A DNA stretch of 64,000 nucleotides from Lytechinus pictus (lineage: Eukaryota > Echinodermata > Echinoidea > Temnopleuroida > Toxopneustidae), in the NCBI RefSeq assembly GCF_037042905.1, contig NW_026974141.1, forward strand, positions 1,201,001-1,265,000, given 5' to 3'. The notes under the pieces are model-generated. The model ran no database searches, was not told the DNA's origin, and was given only the letters and a program-made list of their open reading frames with translations. Shown piece by piece: positions 47,101 through 53,500 of the stretch. The translations under genes and the position numbers were made by a program. Position 1 is the stretch's first letter; every line of letters starts with the position of its first letter.

Positions 47101-47779
47101 ATTTTATGATTCCAGTTTCCAAGCGCGCCCCCATCAGCGGAGGCCGGGACCATCTTTTTTTAAGCCTCTTATTTCATAGCAACTTCAGTTCTTTATTAAA
47201 ATGATATGGTTTCAGAACGATGGGCTCACATTTCATACCGGACGCGGGGTCGAAGAATTTCTCCCTTTTATGAATTTCAGCTTTCTTATTCTTTCTGTCT
47301 CCCTCTCCTGAATAATTAAAAATATATATCTTGTATGGATTATTCTTTCCTTTGCACTTTGATTCTTCTCTTTTATACAAATATTACAACAATTTCATGG
47401 AATATTGTACATATTTAAATTTTGTGCCATATACCGTGTTATTCAATTATGTATTTTCGAAAAATATGTATTATAGTGATTTCAATAAAGGAACCCTGTG
47501 GAAGGGTTAAAAAGAAGAAAAAAGGGTTTATTTTCTCTACTTATTTACTAATCTCTCTTGGTGTTTTATTCATATTGCTTGTTTCAGGTTCGCAAAGCAT
47601 TTAGGAGACAACTGGACAAATGGGCCGTTAGTCAGTCTTTTAAGGGAGACTCTTCGAGTAGTAGGAACGGCCGAAAGTCCTCATCCTCGGGTGGGGAAAA
47701 GAATCTTGCGGCTTTCCGATCGCCCAACCAAACCGTAACATTGTCCAACATGTCGAGCACCAGGGCCCACAACCTGTAG
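19086..47779 (+). CDS. Adhesion G-protein-coupled receptor with N-terminal IgGFc-binding-type domain (17 exons, start exon missing)
   Basis: Exons joined by hand: 19086-19131, 19730-20944, 22116-22174, 22621-22830, 23660-23734, 26880-27000, 27536-27737, 28819-28924, 29429-29481, 31536-31665, 32923-33026, 33556-33664, 43762-43915, 44378-44465, 45340-45498, 46033-46201 and 47588-47779. All have AG/GT borders, all phases match, and the sum is 3192 nt (1063 residues plus stop). Counting from the first visible codon: signal-peptide end 1-14, IgGFc-binding-like domain ~17-420, GAIN ~440-739 with GPS cysteines C688, C703, C719, C721 and cleavage site H723-L724/T725, and seven TM helices ~746-998. 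A 63-residue Ser-rich cytoplasmic tail follows. By family knowledge it should be a plasma-membrane receptor that self-cleaves at the GPS and is activated by the tethered peptide starting TSFAVLI. The ligand is unknown. The exon with the ATG was not found and may lie upstream. Confidence 0.9.
19238..19313. repeat. (TTTA)n microsatellite in the intron after exon A
   Basis: About 18 TTTA units with two interruptions. Confidence 0.95.
19480..19640 (-). pseudogene. Possible second RT C-terminal relic
   Basis: On the minus strand, with one frameshift, the translation includes GAFIWNNLP followed by LRNAQSESSFSLLFWRYN. It resembles the GAFLWN.LP...R...S...FK end of CR1/L2-type RT proteins. It lies between exons A and B, antisense. 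The match is short and degenerate. Confidence 0.45.
19730..20944 (+). CDS. aGPCR exon B: IgGFc-binding-type extracellular domain
   Basis: A single 1215-nt exon is bounded by cgcaaatag and gtaaga and encodes about 405 residues. It resembles the N-terminal domain of IgGFc-binding protein (FCGBP-type). Recognisable features are a GFLALP segment, an ISVIVGAFNVYIP strand, and the conserved MEQLLPISAWG followed by a VPPF motif. About ten N-x-S/T sites indicate a glycosylated extracellular module. Both flanking introns are phase 1, so the exon is symmetric. Genomic reading continues open for 29 codons past the donor into a retroelement relic, which is not taken as coding. Confidence 0.85.
21005..21136 (+). 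pseudogene. Relic of a non-LTR retrotransposon RT C-terminus
   Basis: The frame from 21005 reads DWKDRNSLPESVVSATSLNQ, continues FKSGLENFWHNHPLK, and stops at 21134-21136. This is the W..LP..VV.A.S...FK..L..FW pattern at the end of CR1/L2-type reverse transcriptases. It starts 60 bp after the exon B donor, in another frame from the exon. It is a short truncated fragment in the intron. Confidence 0.65.
21137..22115. other. Rest of the intron between exons B and C
   Basis: Holds the dispersed repeat at 21590-21726, TTTAAATCTTTTGGGATTT words near 21460, and C/A-rich tracts at 21930-22040. No exon seen. Confidence 0.5.
21590..21726 (-). repeat. Dispersed repeat (copy 2 of 2) in the intron after exon B
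   Basis: Minus-strand counterpart of 226-372, with the same order of words. No longer ORF supports a gene. Confidence 0.45.
22116..22174 (+). CDS. aGPCR exon C: charged linker
   Basis: A 59-nt exon lies between ctccctcag and gtaagt. It completes a Val codon split by a phase-1 intron and encodes a Lys/Asp-rich linker (RNNDKITDIKGKNDELKKK). It ends in phase 0 and connects the IgGFc-type module to the GAIN region. No known domain is recognised. Confidence 0.75.
22621..22830 (+). CDS. aGPCR exon D: start of GAIN region
   Basis: A 210-nt phase 0-0 exon encodes 70 residues. They form a predicted amphipathic helical stretch (DAAAEALDTVTSYLVDKGEL) typical of the helical GAIN subdomain A, with N-glycosylation sequons near the end. 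The acceptor is gttattatag and the donor gtaagc. Confidence 0.85.
22831..23659. other. Intron between exons D and E
   Basis: A/T-rich with an ATT/GTT simple repeat at 22925-23003. Nothing coding. Confidence 0.6.
23660..23734 (+). CDS. aGPCR exon E: GAIN region
   Basis: A 75-nt phase 0-0 exon encodes 25 residues (KTSEALNVLFSNKTNEHLAR and five more). The acceptor is tcccatcag and the donor gtgagt. The sequence is helical in character and carries one N-K-T sequon. Confidence 0.8.
23911..24500. mobile_element. 590-bp inverted-repeat MITE in a receptor intron
   Basis: TTAAAGAACAAGTCCATCCC mirrors GGGGTGGACTTGACTTTTAA. The arms include ATGACATTTTTAAG.TTCGC and the matching GCGAAACTTAAAAATGTCAT. 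The design resembles the 12464 element and the copy at 55788. Confidence 0.85.
25422..25579. mobile_element. 158-bp TIR MITE in a receptor intron
   Basis: The ends GGGGCCCGTTTCAAAAAGAG and CTCTTTATGTAACGGGTCCC are inverted. GTAACTTTGCCATTATGGCA and its inverse lie inside. It lies in the 3.1-kb intron before exon F. Confidence 0.8.
26008..26246. mobile_element. 239-bp TA-flanked MITE rich in GGTGTTA
   Basis: The ends CACTGTAAAAACTGTGGTGT and ACACCACAGTTTTTGCTGTG are inverted and flanked by TA. The interior is a run of GGTGTTA/TAACACC words. Another copy of the same length lies at 57784. Confidence 0.9.
26880..27000 (+). CDS. aGPCR exon F: GAIN region
   Basis: A 121-nt exon (phase 0 to 1) follows ctactttag and precedes gtaaac. 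It encodes a helical segment (EEIQYELEGLLHDASELIAG) consistent with GAIN subdomain A. The 3.1-kb intron before it contains an inverted-repeat MITE and a GTGTTA-rich TA-flanked element. Confidence 0.85.
27536..27737 (+). CDS. aGPCR exon G: GAIN region
   Basis: A 202-nt exon (phase 1 to 2) follows aactttag and precedes gtgaga. It encodes 67 residues containing IPCEVLKEMGS and VYQMRLPFGAD, with three cysteines (one near each end and one central). These suggest disulfides in the beta-sandwich part of the GAIN domain. Confidence 0.85.
28125..28325. repeat. GAGTCAA-rich degenerate inverted repeat
   Basis: AGGAGTCAAATATGACT, TTGAGTCAAAGTGACTCC, CGAGTCAAATT and AAAGTTGACTCC are spaced over 200 bp. 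It lies in the intron before exon H. Confidence 0.5.
28347..28640 (+). mobile_element. tRNA-derived SINE, best-preserved copy
   Basis: GGGGGCGTCGTGGTCTAGTG and GTTAAGACTCTCGT form the tRNA head and GGTTCAAATCC the B box. The body carries GCTGCACTCAACCCAGGTGA, AGCCGGGGTAATATAGGAGC, GCGCTATACAAATCC and a TTATTTATT tail. It lies in the intron before exon H, in gene orientation. Confidence 0.85.
28819..28924 (+). CDS. aGPCR exon H: GAIN beta strands before the GPS
   Basis: A 106-nt exon (phase 2 to 0) follows ttttgacag and precedes gtaaga. It encodes strand-like LLSVGLVS and NVSLTFNIRP, the pattern normally found just ahead of the GPS cysteine-tryptophan block. Confidence 0.88.
29429..29481 (+). 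CDS. aGPCR exon I: first half of GPS motif
   Basis: A 53-nt exon encodes DGPNNDTTLCSFWDNEKG. The CSFWD block is the first conserved Cys and Trp of the GPS motif. It ends in phase 2, splitting a Gly codon with the next exon. Donor is gtaaga. Confidence 0.92.
29482..30421. other. First part of the intron inside the GPS motif
   Basis: G-rich and C-rich patch near 29690-29890 (GCCCGGGCGAGG and a G run). No coding sequence supported. Confidence 0.5.
30430..30600. mobile_element. 171-bp hAT-like MITE with perfect 8-bp target duplication
   Basis: The ends are CATTGGCGGCGGAAGC and GCTTCCGCCGCCTATG. The octamer GTCCCATG flanks both sides (30422-30429 and 30601-30608). The interior has AAATTTAGGGGG blocks and a C run. 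It sits in the receptor intron between the two GPS exons. Confidence 0.93.
31162..31411. mobile_element. 250-bp hAT-like MITE with perfect 8-bp target duplication
   Basis: The ends are TAGTAGCGTACC and GGTACGCTAGTG, flanked by TATACGCC on both sides (31154-31161 and 31412-31419). Inside are a 30-A run and three GGTCTTCAAGCTCGTCAGG-like units with G runs. It ends 124 bp before the GPS-site exon. Same family as the copy at 62128. Confidence 0.93.
31536..31665 (+). CDS. aGPCR exon J: GPS cleavage site and tethered agonist
   Basis: A 130-nt exon carries DWSTSGC and then CLCNHLTSFAVLIDV. This is the complete second half of the GPS: three cysteines, the HL/T cleavage triad, and the start of the tethered agonist peptide. 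All catalytic residues of the family are present, so autoproteolysis is expected. Acceptor is caaacag, donor gtgaat. Confidence 0.96.
31921..32594. mobile_element. 674-bp TIR element (CTTAACCCTAATAAGACTGG)
   Basis: CTTAACCCTAATAAGACTGG at the left mirrors CAGTCTATTTAGGGTTAG at the right. It has a C run and GGGGCTGAATCAACCCCC near the ends. Partial copies are near 10274-10453, 46829-46973 and 63305-63345. Confidence 0.75.
32595..32922. other. Intron stretch before the TM1 exon
   Basis: A/T-rich DNA leading to the polypyrimidine acceptor of exon K. Nothing else. Confidence 0.6.
32923..33026 (+). CDS. aGPCR exon K: TM1
   Basis: A 104-nt exon (phase 0 to 2) encodes a short juxtamembrane stretch and a hydrophobic helix (LLTWIGCGFSIVACFLTCFG) assigned as TM1. 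Acceptor is tttttctag, donor gtgatt. Confidence 0.94.
33556..33664 (+). CDS. aGPCR exon L: TM2
   Basis: A 109-nt exon (phase 2 to 0) begins with RLRSDLILVHGNLALSVGLA, the charged intracellular loop 1 and TM2 pattern of adhesion receptors (R...I..NL..SL). The donor gtaagg opens a 10.1-kb intron invaded by a LINE. Confidence 0.94.
34385..38189 (-). pseudogene. LINE ORF2: endonuclease-reverse transcriptase, one frameshift and one stop
   Basis: It starts MDRRLYFTLLTLNVRGL, the usual start of an APE-type endonuclease. One extra base in an A-run near 38110-38120 shifts the frame. The endonuclease then continues with GGDFNTIMNGDLDY, SRLDYWFG and a TPDHSGV block. An in-frame TGA at 37427-37429 separates it from the 996-residue RT part. 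The RT has PGNDGFTVEFY, NYRPITLLNVDYK, FEKAFDSVSH, RQGDPISPYLF and the catalytic LYADDI near 36062-36079. A C-x2-C...H...C finger (CSFCGRETESYIHIFLNC) follows. After removing one base, 3804 nt remain, an exact 1268 codons. Only these two lesions were seen, so the insertion looks fairly young. Confidence 0.9.
38329..40383 (-). repeat. Two long tandem copies in the LINE 5' region
   Basis: 38329-39520 and 39523-40383 start with the same ATTCAACATCCAACATATCC block. They share long stretches, for example the block around CCAATTCATAAACCTTCC and the TAATGAAGGAATGATTTC block, and both end in AAGACCTATTTACTCTAATC. Copy one carries roughly 300 extra or different bases at 38590-38990. They abut directly, like the monomers found in 5' UTRs of some L1 elements. 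Confidence 0.8.
40386..41849. other. Intron sequence beyond the LINE
   Basis: A/T-rich DNA with A runs and T runs. It may include the real 5' end of the LINE, but no ORF1 or boundary could be seen. Confidence 0.4.
41101..41156. repeat. Poly(A) tract
   Basis: A 55-bp run is broken by a few G. It lies just upstream (LINE sense) of the 5' region of the intronic LINE and could mark the tail of another inserted retroposon on the plus strand. Confidence 0.8.
41850..42030. repeat. CA/CCCA-rich tract
   Basis: CACCCACCC and CACACACACA words dominate about 180 bp. The neighbouring TC repeat is at 42299-42323. Confidence 0.85.
42495..43042. mobile_element. 548-bp inverted-repeat MITE in the TM2-TM3 intron
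   Basis: The left arm GTTAAAGAGGAATAAAACC to GTAACATGTGAACAACTTTC mirrors the right arm GAAAGTTGTTCACATGTGA to GTTCCCTTTAATG. Arms are about 200 bp with moderate divergence. Confidence 0.75.
43430..43690. mobile_element. Probable truncated copy of the GGGCCCGTATTCTG family
   Basis: TTAAACCTGGGTTAACTTAG at the left and CAGGGTTAAACCTAGGTTT at the right are inverted. They match the inner repeats of the 61297 element, but the outer ends are missing. It lies about 70 bp before exon M. Confidence 0.5.
43762..43915 (+). CDS. aGPCR exon M: TM3 and start of TM4
   Basis: A 154-nt exon (phase 0 to 1) encodes ISCLILASLIYYHFIAMFAW followed by MAIEGVHLYLL, the hallmark TM3 of adhesion receptors including its conserved Cys, Trp and Glu. 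It ends in the WYMACGWG start of TM4. Donor is gtaaga. Confidence 0.96.
44378..44465 (+). CDS. aGPCR exon N: TM4 and extracellular loop 2
   Basis: An 88-nt exon (phase 1 to 2) continues TM4 (IPFLFVAMMLAYNFI) and a charged loop ending in a split Tyr codon. Acceptor is ctatctag, donor gtgagt. Confidence 0.92.
45176..45300. repeat. (GAT/CTG)n trinucleotide-rich tract
   Basis: GATGAT runs, five CTG units and more GAT/CAT interruptions lie 40 bp before exon O. Length variation here is likely. Confidence 0.85.
45340..45498 (+). CDS. aGPCR exon O: extracellular loop 2 cysteine and TM5
   Basis: A 159-nt exon (phase 2 to 2) starts YCFLS, placing the conserved loop-2 Cys that pairs with the TM3 Cys. 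TM5 (LLMFVVPVAVVIVFNIFVTI) and the third intracellular loop follow. A 100-bp GAT/ATG-rich simple repeat lies just upstream in the intron. Confidence 0.95.
46033..46201 (+). CDS. aGPCR exon P: TM6 and TM7
   Basis: A 169-nt exon (phase 2 to 0) encodes TM6 (IVLLPIMGLTWVVGFLAV) and TM7 (YAFIVLNCLQGVFIFFIHFF). The LTW..GF and LN.LQG.FIF motifs are diagnostic of family B2 receptors. Acceptor is caccaacag, donor gtaatt. Confidence 0.96.
46600..46850. repeat. GGTCAAAGGTCATTTAGGGTCAA degenerate repeat
   Basis: Two ~150-bp units each carry a TCACATGA.CAAGGTCAAA block and a GGTCATTTAGGGTCAAT block. A dispersed repeat in the last intron; no coding potential. Confidence 0.6.
46829..46973. mobile_element. 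Partial copy of the CCCTAATAAGACTGG element
   Basis: AATTTTCGCGGCAATCGCGC, a GGGGTCAAATTGACCCC palindrome and AAATAGGGTTAAGG match the right end of the 31921 element. Confidence 0.6.
47310..47520 (+). mobile_element. LINE 3' end (same family as LINE 2) in the last receptor intron
   Basis: The sequence closely matches the LINE 2 3' UTR read on the other strand. Shared blocks include TTTCCTTTGCACTTTGATT, CAATTTCATGGAATATTGTA and GTATTATAGTGATTTCAATA followed by AAGGA.CCCTGTGGAAGGG. It ends in an A-rich tail about 70 bp before the last exon's acceptor. Confidence 0.8.
47588..47779 (+). CDS. aGPCR exon Q: cytoplasmic tail and stop codon
   Basis: The last exon encodes VRKAFRRQLDKW, matching the helix 8 region, then a Ser-rich and Arg-rich tail ending ...RAHNL and TAG at 47777-47779. 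The serine clusters (SSSSR, SSSSGG) are possible phosphorylation sites. The intron before it contains a plus-strand LINE 3' end. Confidence 0.93.
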   Translation, partial: VRKAFRRQLDKWAVSQSFKGDSSSSRNGRKSSSSGGEKNLAAFRSPNQTVTLSNMSSTRAHNL

Positions 47780-47964
47780 ATGAATTTGAAAACGCTTCAC
47801 CTGTATATTGCCAAGGCAGGGGAGCTCCTTTGCATGGTCATTGAATATCTTGAATTTATTTTAAGAAAAAAATATGGAAGAAACACCCTTGTTTTTAATC
47901 TTTGTTCACTTTTCTTACTCTCCCATGAGTGGCTCAGTGTTGCTAGTTGCTAATAATGGCATTT

Positions 47965-48298
47965 GAAGGGGCGTTATGACCCTAGATTTGGGCTGAATGA
48001 TAGTGAAAGACAAAAGTTTCATCACTGCGAAATGATGATTGATGGCCAAACTACTCTACATCACGTGACCGACTTTTGACCAATCATAAAGCAAGATTCT
48101 TCGTATGCTGAATATAATTGCTAAGTTCTCGCATTTGAAGGGGCGATATGACCCTATATGAGTGATCAGTGAAACACTAAAATTCCATCACCGCGAGTGA
48201 TGATTAAAGACCAAACTACCCTTTATCACGTAACTGACATTTGACCAATCATATAACAAAATTCTTAGTATGCAGAATCATTGTTAATGATAGCATTT
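47965..48298. repeat. Tandem duplication of about 165 bp after the receptor stop codon
   Basis: Unit one (from GCATTTGAAGGGGCGTTATG) and unit two (from GCATTTGAAGGGGCGATATG) share TGACCCTA, CATCAC.GCGA, TGATGATT, ACCAAACTAC and TTTGACCAATCATA in order. A third GCATTTAAAGGGTGG start follows at about 48293. It may be in the 3' UTR. Confidence 0.75.
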
Positions 48299-48404
48299 AA
48301 AGGGTGGTGATATTTACTTTGATGATTATTTTCATCAATACGGATGGGTCATTATGATTGTATATATTCCTGGATAGTACAGTACTTTAAGCTTCTCGGA
48401 ATAC

Positions 48405-48410
48405 AATAAA
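48405..48410 (+). terminator. Candidate polyadenylation signal of the receptor gene
   Basis: This is the first AATAAA I see after the stop codon, 626 bp downstream. The sequence between contains a tandem duplication. The assignment is by position only. Confidence 0.25.
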
Positions 48411-48444
48411 AAATAATGATGTTTATGCAATTGTTGGTATCTAA

Positions 48445-48797
48445 GTGTGTGGTTCTGACCCTCGCCTTGTAAACAGAGAGTCGTTTGCTTGAATCCCACC
48501 GCGGTCTGGCGTCCTTTGGCAAGGCGTTAATCAACACTTTGCCACTCTCGACCCAGGTGCTAAATGGGTACCCGGTAGGATGTGGAAGTCATTGTAGCTT
48601 GACCAGTACCGTGTGCGCCTCACCGACAACTGACTGGAGTACTCCCCAGGGAGTGGAGGGTGTGCACACATGACATTGTGTGCGGGAATGACTGATTGAA
48701 TCCAATGACCGGGGTAATAATATATCTGTTAAGCGCATAGACATGTCGTTCTGGTGTATTAAGCGCTATATGAAAGCGGATTATTATTATATGGAGA
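48445..48797 (+). mobile_element. tRNA-derived SINE downstream of the receptor gene
   Basis: The head has GACCCTCGCCTTGTAAACAG and TTGAATCCCACC. GCTAAATGGGTACCCGG, GACCGGGGTAATAATATATC, AAGCGCTATATGAAAGCGG and an ATT tail follow. Confidence 0.72.
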
Positions 48798-48807
48798 CAC
48801 TATAGTA

Positions 48808-48975
48808 CACTCTTAAAAATGTTGGGCAACATACGGTCCACACAACAATTGGTTAAAACTTTATCCAATTCTGGGTAGTTTTACACCAATAATGTGTGCT
48901 TTGGGTGAAAACTACACAGTATTGGTGTAAAACTACCCAGAATTGGATAAAGTTTTAACCAATTGTTGTGTGGAG
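48808..48975. mobile_element. TIR element half with long internal palindrome
   Basis: It starts CACTCTTAAAAATGTTGGGC after TA. It contains a near-perfect 55-bp-arm palindrome (CCACACAACAATTGGTTAAA and its inverse). The right terminal CACTCTTAA repeat is missing. Confidence 0.75.
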
Positions 48976-49994
48976 ATAATATTTTCCATGAAAATTCATC
49001 AAGCAGAAAATGTAAGATTCATTGACGTACAGTATGTGTCCTTAACATAGGGCAATTTCATGATTCATTTTAATTCACAGTATGAACTTTACTTGCGTTA
49101 CGAAAATATTAGTCGTTTGTCTATTTCTCCTTTGTATTATTTCAAAGATGAGCTCCTCGTTACCGTTGCTGTGTAATTTAACGCTCTGCATATAAACGAC
49201 GATCAAATTGCAATTCGTATTTTGTATTTATCAAGTTTGATTGGCCTATTGGGTTGTGAAATAACGTTACAATTTTATGTTTTAGGAAGGACTCATATAG
49301 GCCTACAGGGGGTCGGATGTACATAATTTAAGAATTGCCAAATGCTTAAATCAAATTTAGTCATGTTTTATGAATATTAGTTATTTATTTCTATGGTTTT
49401 TTCTGTATCGTATGGTAAGTGCAATTGTTTTTTTTTTCTTTTTCACCGTCCTATTATATATTGTCGTTATCTTTAGTGTTTTGTAAAAACAACGAAACAA
49501 TCTGTTTAAGTTAGTAATTTCCAATAATCCGATCTGCAGTGTAAGAAGTCTTAATATTTCTTTGGCGTATGTAACCTATACTGTAAAAAAATAAAAATAA
49601 AAAATAATGATAATCTTACCAGAACGTAATGTGATATGCTTTCGTTATCATGTTAGTGTTTCTTCCCGTTTGTTTTCTTTTTTTTCTTACTTTTAATCAA
49701 TATTTAAAAAAAAATCATTTGGGCAGCCTCCCACCCCCCCCCCCCCCCCCCGCACAGCCTCTGGGAGTTGTCGATTTGATGTTGTATTTACTTTTACTGG
49801 GCAACATACTGTCCTCTTTGTTGGGTAATGTATGTTGGTAAAATATATGTACAGTATGTATGTATATATATACGAGCATCTTGGTTTTCCACGTATTGGT
49901 AATAATAACACATCAGAAATGCGAAACAAATTATATTCACGAGTAATGCAAGTTTGCAATGCCAGCAAGTTCTTTTATATATACATATATACAG

Positions 49995-50025
<31 letters not shown>

Positions 50026-50214
50026 GGTAGATATTCCACGTGTTGGAGTAATATTAAGAGAAACAAGTTTGAAACGTTCATGCTTTAATCCAACAAAATT
50101 TATTGAAGTCCACAAATTTTCGACGAGTACATATCGTCTTTATCAAGTGAATGCCAAATATATATATATATATATTCTGGGCAATTATTATCCAGTTGAA
50201 TAATTTTATTACCC
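48976..50214. other. Downstream flank between SINE/TIR element and LINE 2
   Basis: Contains a C run at 49733-49751, TA microsatellites at 49995-50022 and 50159-50174, and short GGGCAACATACTGTCC words resembling the 48808 element. No gene. Confidence 0.5.
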
Positions 50215-50441
50215 AATTATTAGTTTTTTTATTTTTATTTTTTTATTTATAACCCTTCCACAGGGGTCCTTTATTGAAATCACTATAATACATATTTTTT
50301 GACAATACATGATTAAATAATTAACACAGTATATGACACACAAGTTGAATATGTACAATACAATATTCCATGAAATTGTCGTAACATGTGTATAAAAAAA
50401 AGCAAAATCAAAGTGCAAAGGAAAGAAAAAATCCATACAAA

Positions 50442-50475
<34 letters not shown>

Positions 50476-50509
50476 GTATTTTAGAATGATATCTGATATA
50501 CTTAATGTA

Positions 50510-53500
50510 ATAAAGTAAAAGATGACCACCTTTTTATGAATTTCTTCTCTTTCAGATTTGTTTTATATATATACTTTTCCATACCATAATAAGATTTTAT
50601 TTCAGACAAAATATGGTCGAAAACGGGAAGACAGTGTTTGCATTTTGCTGCAAAAATTTCTTTTCTAACGATTATAAAAATATAATTAAGAGCACCATTG
50701 TTGTTTCCGTAAAAACCGAATACTGTAGTTTATTCTGGTTTGAAATTTTGATATTCAAATTGTTACGAGAAAACCAAATTTCGAGTTGAGACCATATTTC
50801 GTTTGTGTGGGCACAAGAACAAAAAATATGCATAATAGTTTCTTCATAATTATAACAAAAGGTACATAAGTTATCTGTAACAAATTTAAATCGTAACAAA
50901 GCATCTTTCATATAAATAATTCTATTCACTATTTTGAACTGAAACCATCTCATGTTGACATCTGCAGTTGAATAAAAAGGTATTTGATAGTAGAAGTCCA
51001 GGCGCGTAGCCAGGGGGGGCGGTGGGGGCGGTCGCCCCCCCCCCCAAAAAAAAACGTCCCCAAAAAGAAAAAAAAGGAAAAAAAGAGAGGAGAAAAGGAA
51101 AAGCGAAGGAAGGAAAGGGAAGAAAGGTAGCTTTGTGGGTTTTTCCTTTTATTCCTTTTTTTTCTCAAAAAAGAAACTCCTTCACTCTTGCTCTAAATCT
51201 ATATATATGAATTTTGCTTCTGCGCTGCGCGCGGTTAAATGACAATATTGCAGTTCTCCTTTGTTTCCCTCACCCTTTCTCTAACCCTGTTTTTCCATCT
51301 CAGCTATATGTGTTTCTTGCCAGTTAAAGTTCAAATATATACATTAGGGCATGAAATTAGAGTAAGGATAGACCGAAGTATATGAAGTTATCTTTTTTTT
51401 AATTGGTCGCGCAAGTTGGGTCGGCTCCGGGCGAGTAAAATCTTTATATCAATTTCTGCCGTCACCTCCATACAGGCAACTTCTCCCGCTTTTCAGCTCA
51501 TTACTATACAACCATAATTGGGGGCAAACAGGTTCCTAATTTAAAAAGAGGAAGGTATAAAATTCGTGTCGTATTAAATAAAAAAAATACAATATTTTTT
51601 TATCAAATTCTTCTAAACTTCATGTCATTTCCTACACATTCATCTCCTGTCCTGTTTTGCGCCCTCAGTTTGAAATTTTGAACGACACTTAAATTTCTTT
51701 ATCATTCAAAATGAAGCGCATCAGGATAAGTCAATTAAATTATACATCATCCTGTTTTATATAATTTCAATAAATCACAAAAGTTTCAACTTTTTGCGCA
51801 CCATTTTCCTTTTAATGAAGTTCAATAATCTTAGAGGGAAACAATTGACGAAACGTCCGCCCTAGCTTTGAAATTTCAGAGTTTCATTGCTCTGCACGGG
51901 GAGGAATATCTTCCTCCCGGTACATCCTTCTTCTCTGTTTTTCGAGTTAAAGATATGCACTGTCGCTAAATAGTTTGTAATCAAATCTGATCTTTCCAAG
52001 GGAAGTATTCAATACTGATAACTTAGAGAATACCCTTTTCTCGACACCCTTTTCTTTAAAAAAAAATGATAAAACGCTTTAGCTTCCGCGTTTCGCGCGG
52101 GGTCAATATTATTTTACTTTTCTCCATTTTATCCCTTTTTTGTGCGTTCACAATTACTTTTGAAAACAAAGTTCAAAATCACGATATAGTCAACTGAATT
52201 AGGGCTGATATAGATGGGTACTAGAGACAAGAGAAACGGCTCCTTTTCATTTTAATTTATGAAACACCGAAAGCTTTGCGCTTCGCGCGGGAGGGGGAAA
52301 CTACCCCTCCCTGCACCCACCCCCTAGGGAGCGCGCTTCGCGCGCTCTGTAAGTGTTGGCACGCTTCGCGTGCATTTACCGCCCCCTCCAAAATGAAATC
52401 CTGGCTACGCGGTTGAGTAGAACCTCCATATCGTGTTGTCAAAGTCAAACGTCTGCTTCCATTTGATGAGACTGTTACAATCTTTCAACTTATACTTCAA
52501 AAAAATATTGTAAATGTGAGCACAACCTTTTTTTACTTTAATTATCAAAAATAGTGCTTCTGGAATAATAGGTTCCATAGCTTTTGGTATTACATGTTTA
52601 TTGAAACCATATCGAATGGCGCTGCACAGGCCATGATATTGAAGAAAATTGACGTGTACATTGTATTTGCGTTGAAAATCAAAATATGAGAGAAATTTTC
52701 CATCTGTTCCCAAAATATCATTAACAAAACGCACCCCATTAGCACACCAAGACCTGAAAAATATTACATTATTATTCATTTTAATTTTTGGATTATTCCA
52801 AAGGGCTTGACATGCAACGTCATCAACAATAAGGCGGGAAAGATCTGAAAAGGCCAACAATACCTGTGCCCAAAATGGGTTATTCATTGATATAGCAAGT
52901 GATTTATAATGCTCAGCCCCCATGAATAATTGAAAAGATGTATATGCTGCAGGCAAAAATGATTGAAACATGTGAAAAGTAAAATTTTCAGAACAAGAAA
53001 TGAACCTTCTTATCCATGAAATTTTTAATGATTTGGAATGGATAAAAATATCAGTCATCCTAACACCACCCTCACTATACGGTTGACACATTTGTTTCCT
53101 ACTTATTTTATCAGGTTTGCCTTCCCATATAAAGTCGTAAAAACATCGGTGAATATCATTCATAATTTCTAATTTTGGTTCTGGAAAAGATAAAAACAAG
53201 TAATTAAATTTCGGTATAAATATAGATTTAACAATGGTTACCCTCCCTAAGGGAGTCAAAGATCTTTTTCGCCATACCGCCATCTGACGTTTTATTTCTT
53301 TAAACTTTTCTTGATAATTGTAATCGACCATTTTTGATAGTTCAACTGAAAAGTCTATACCTAGGTACCTAAAATATCCTTCCGAAATCCAGTTCAGTTT
53401 GTACTCGTGTAAAATCTCTTTTTTGAAAGTTCTATTCTTCCCAATCCATATCACCTGGGTTTTAGTTATGTTAATTTTGAGGTTGGATATTTTTTCAAAT

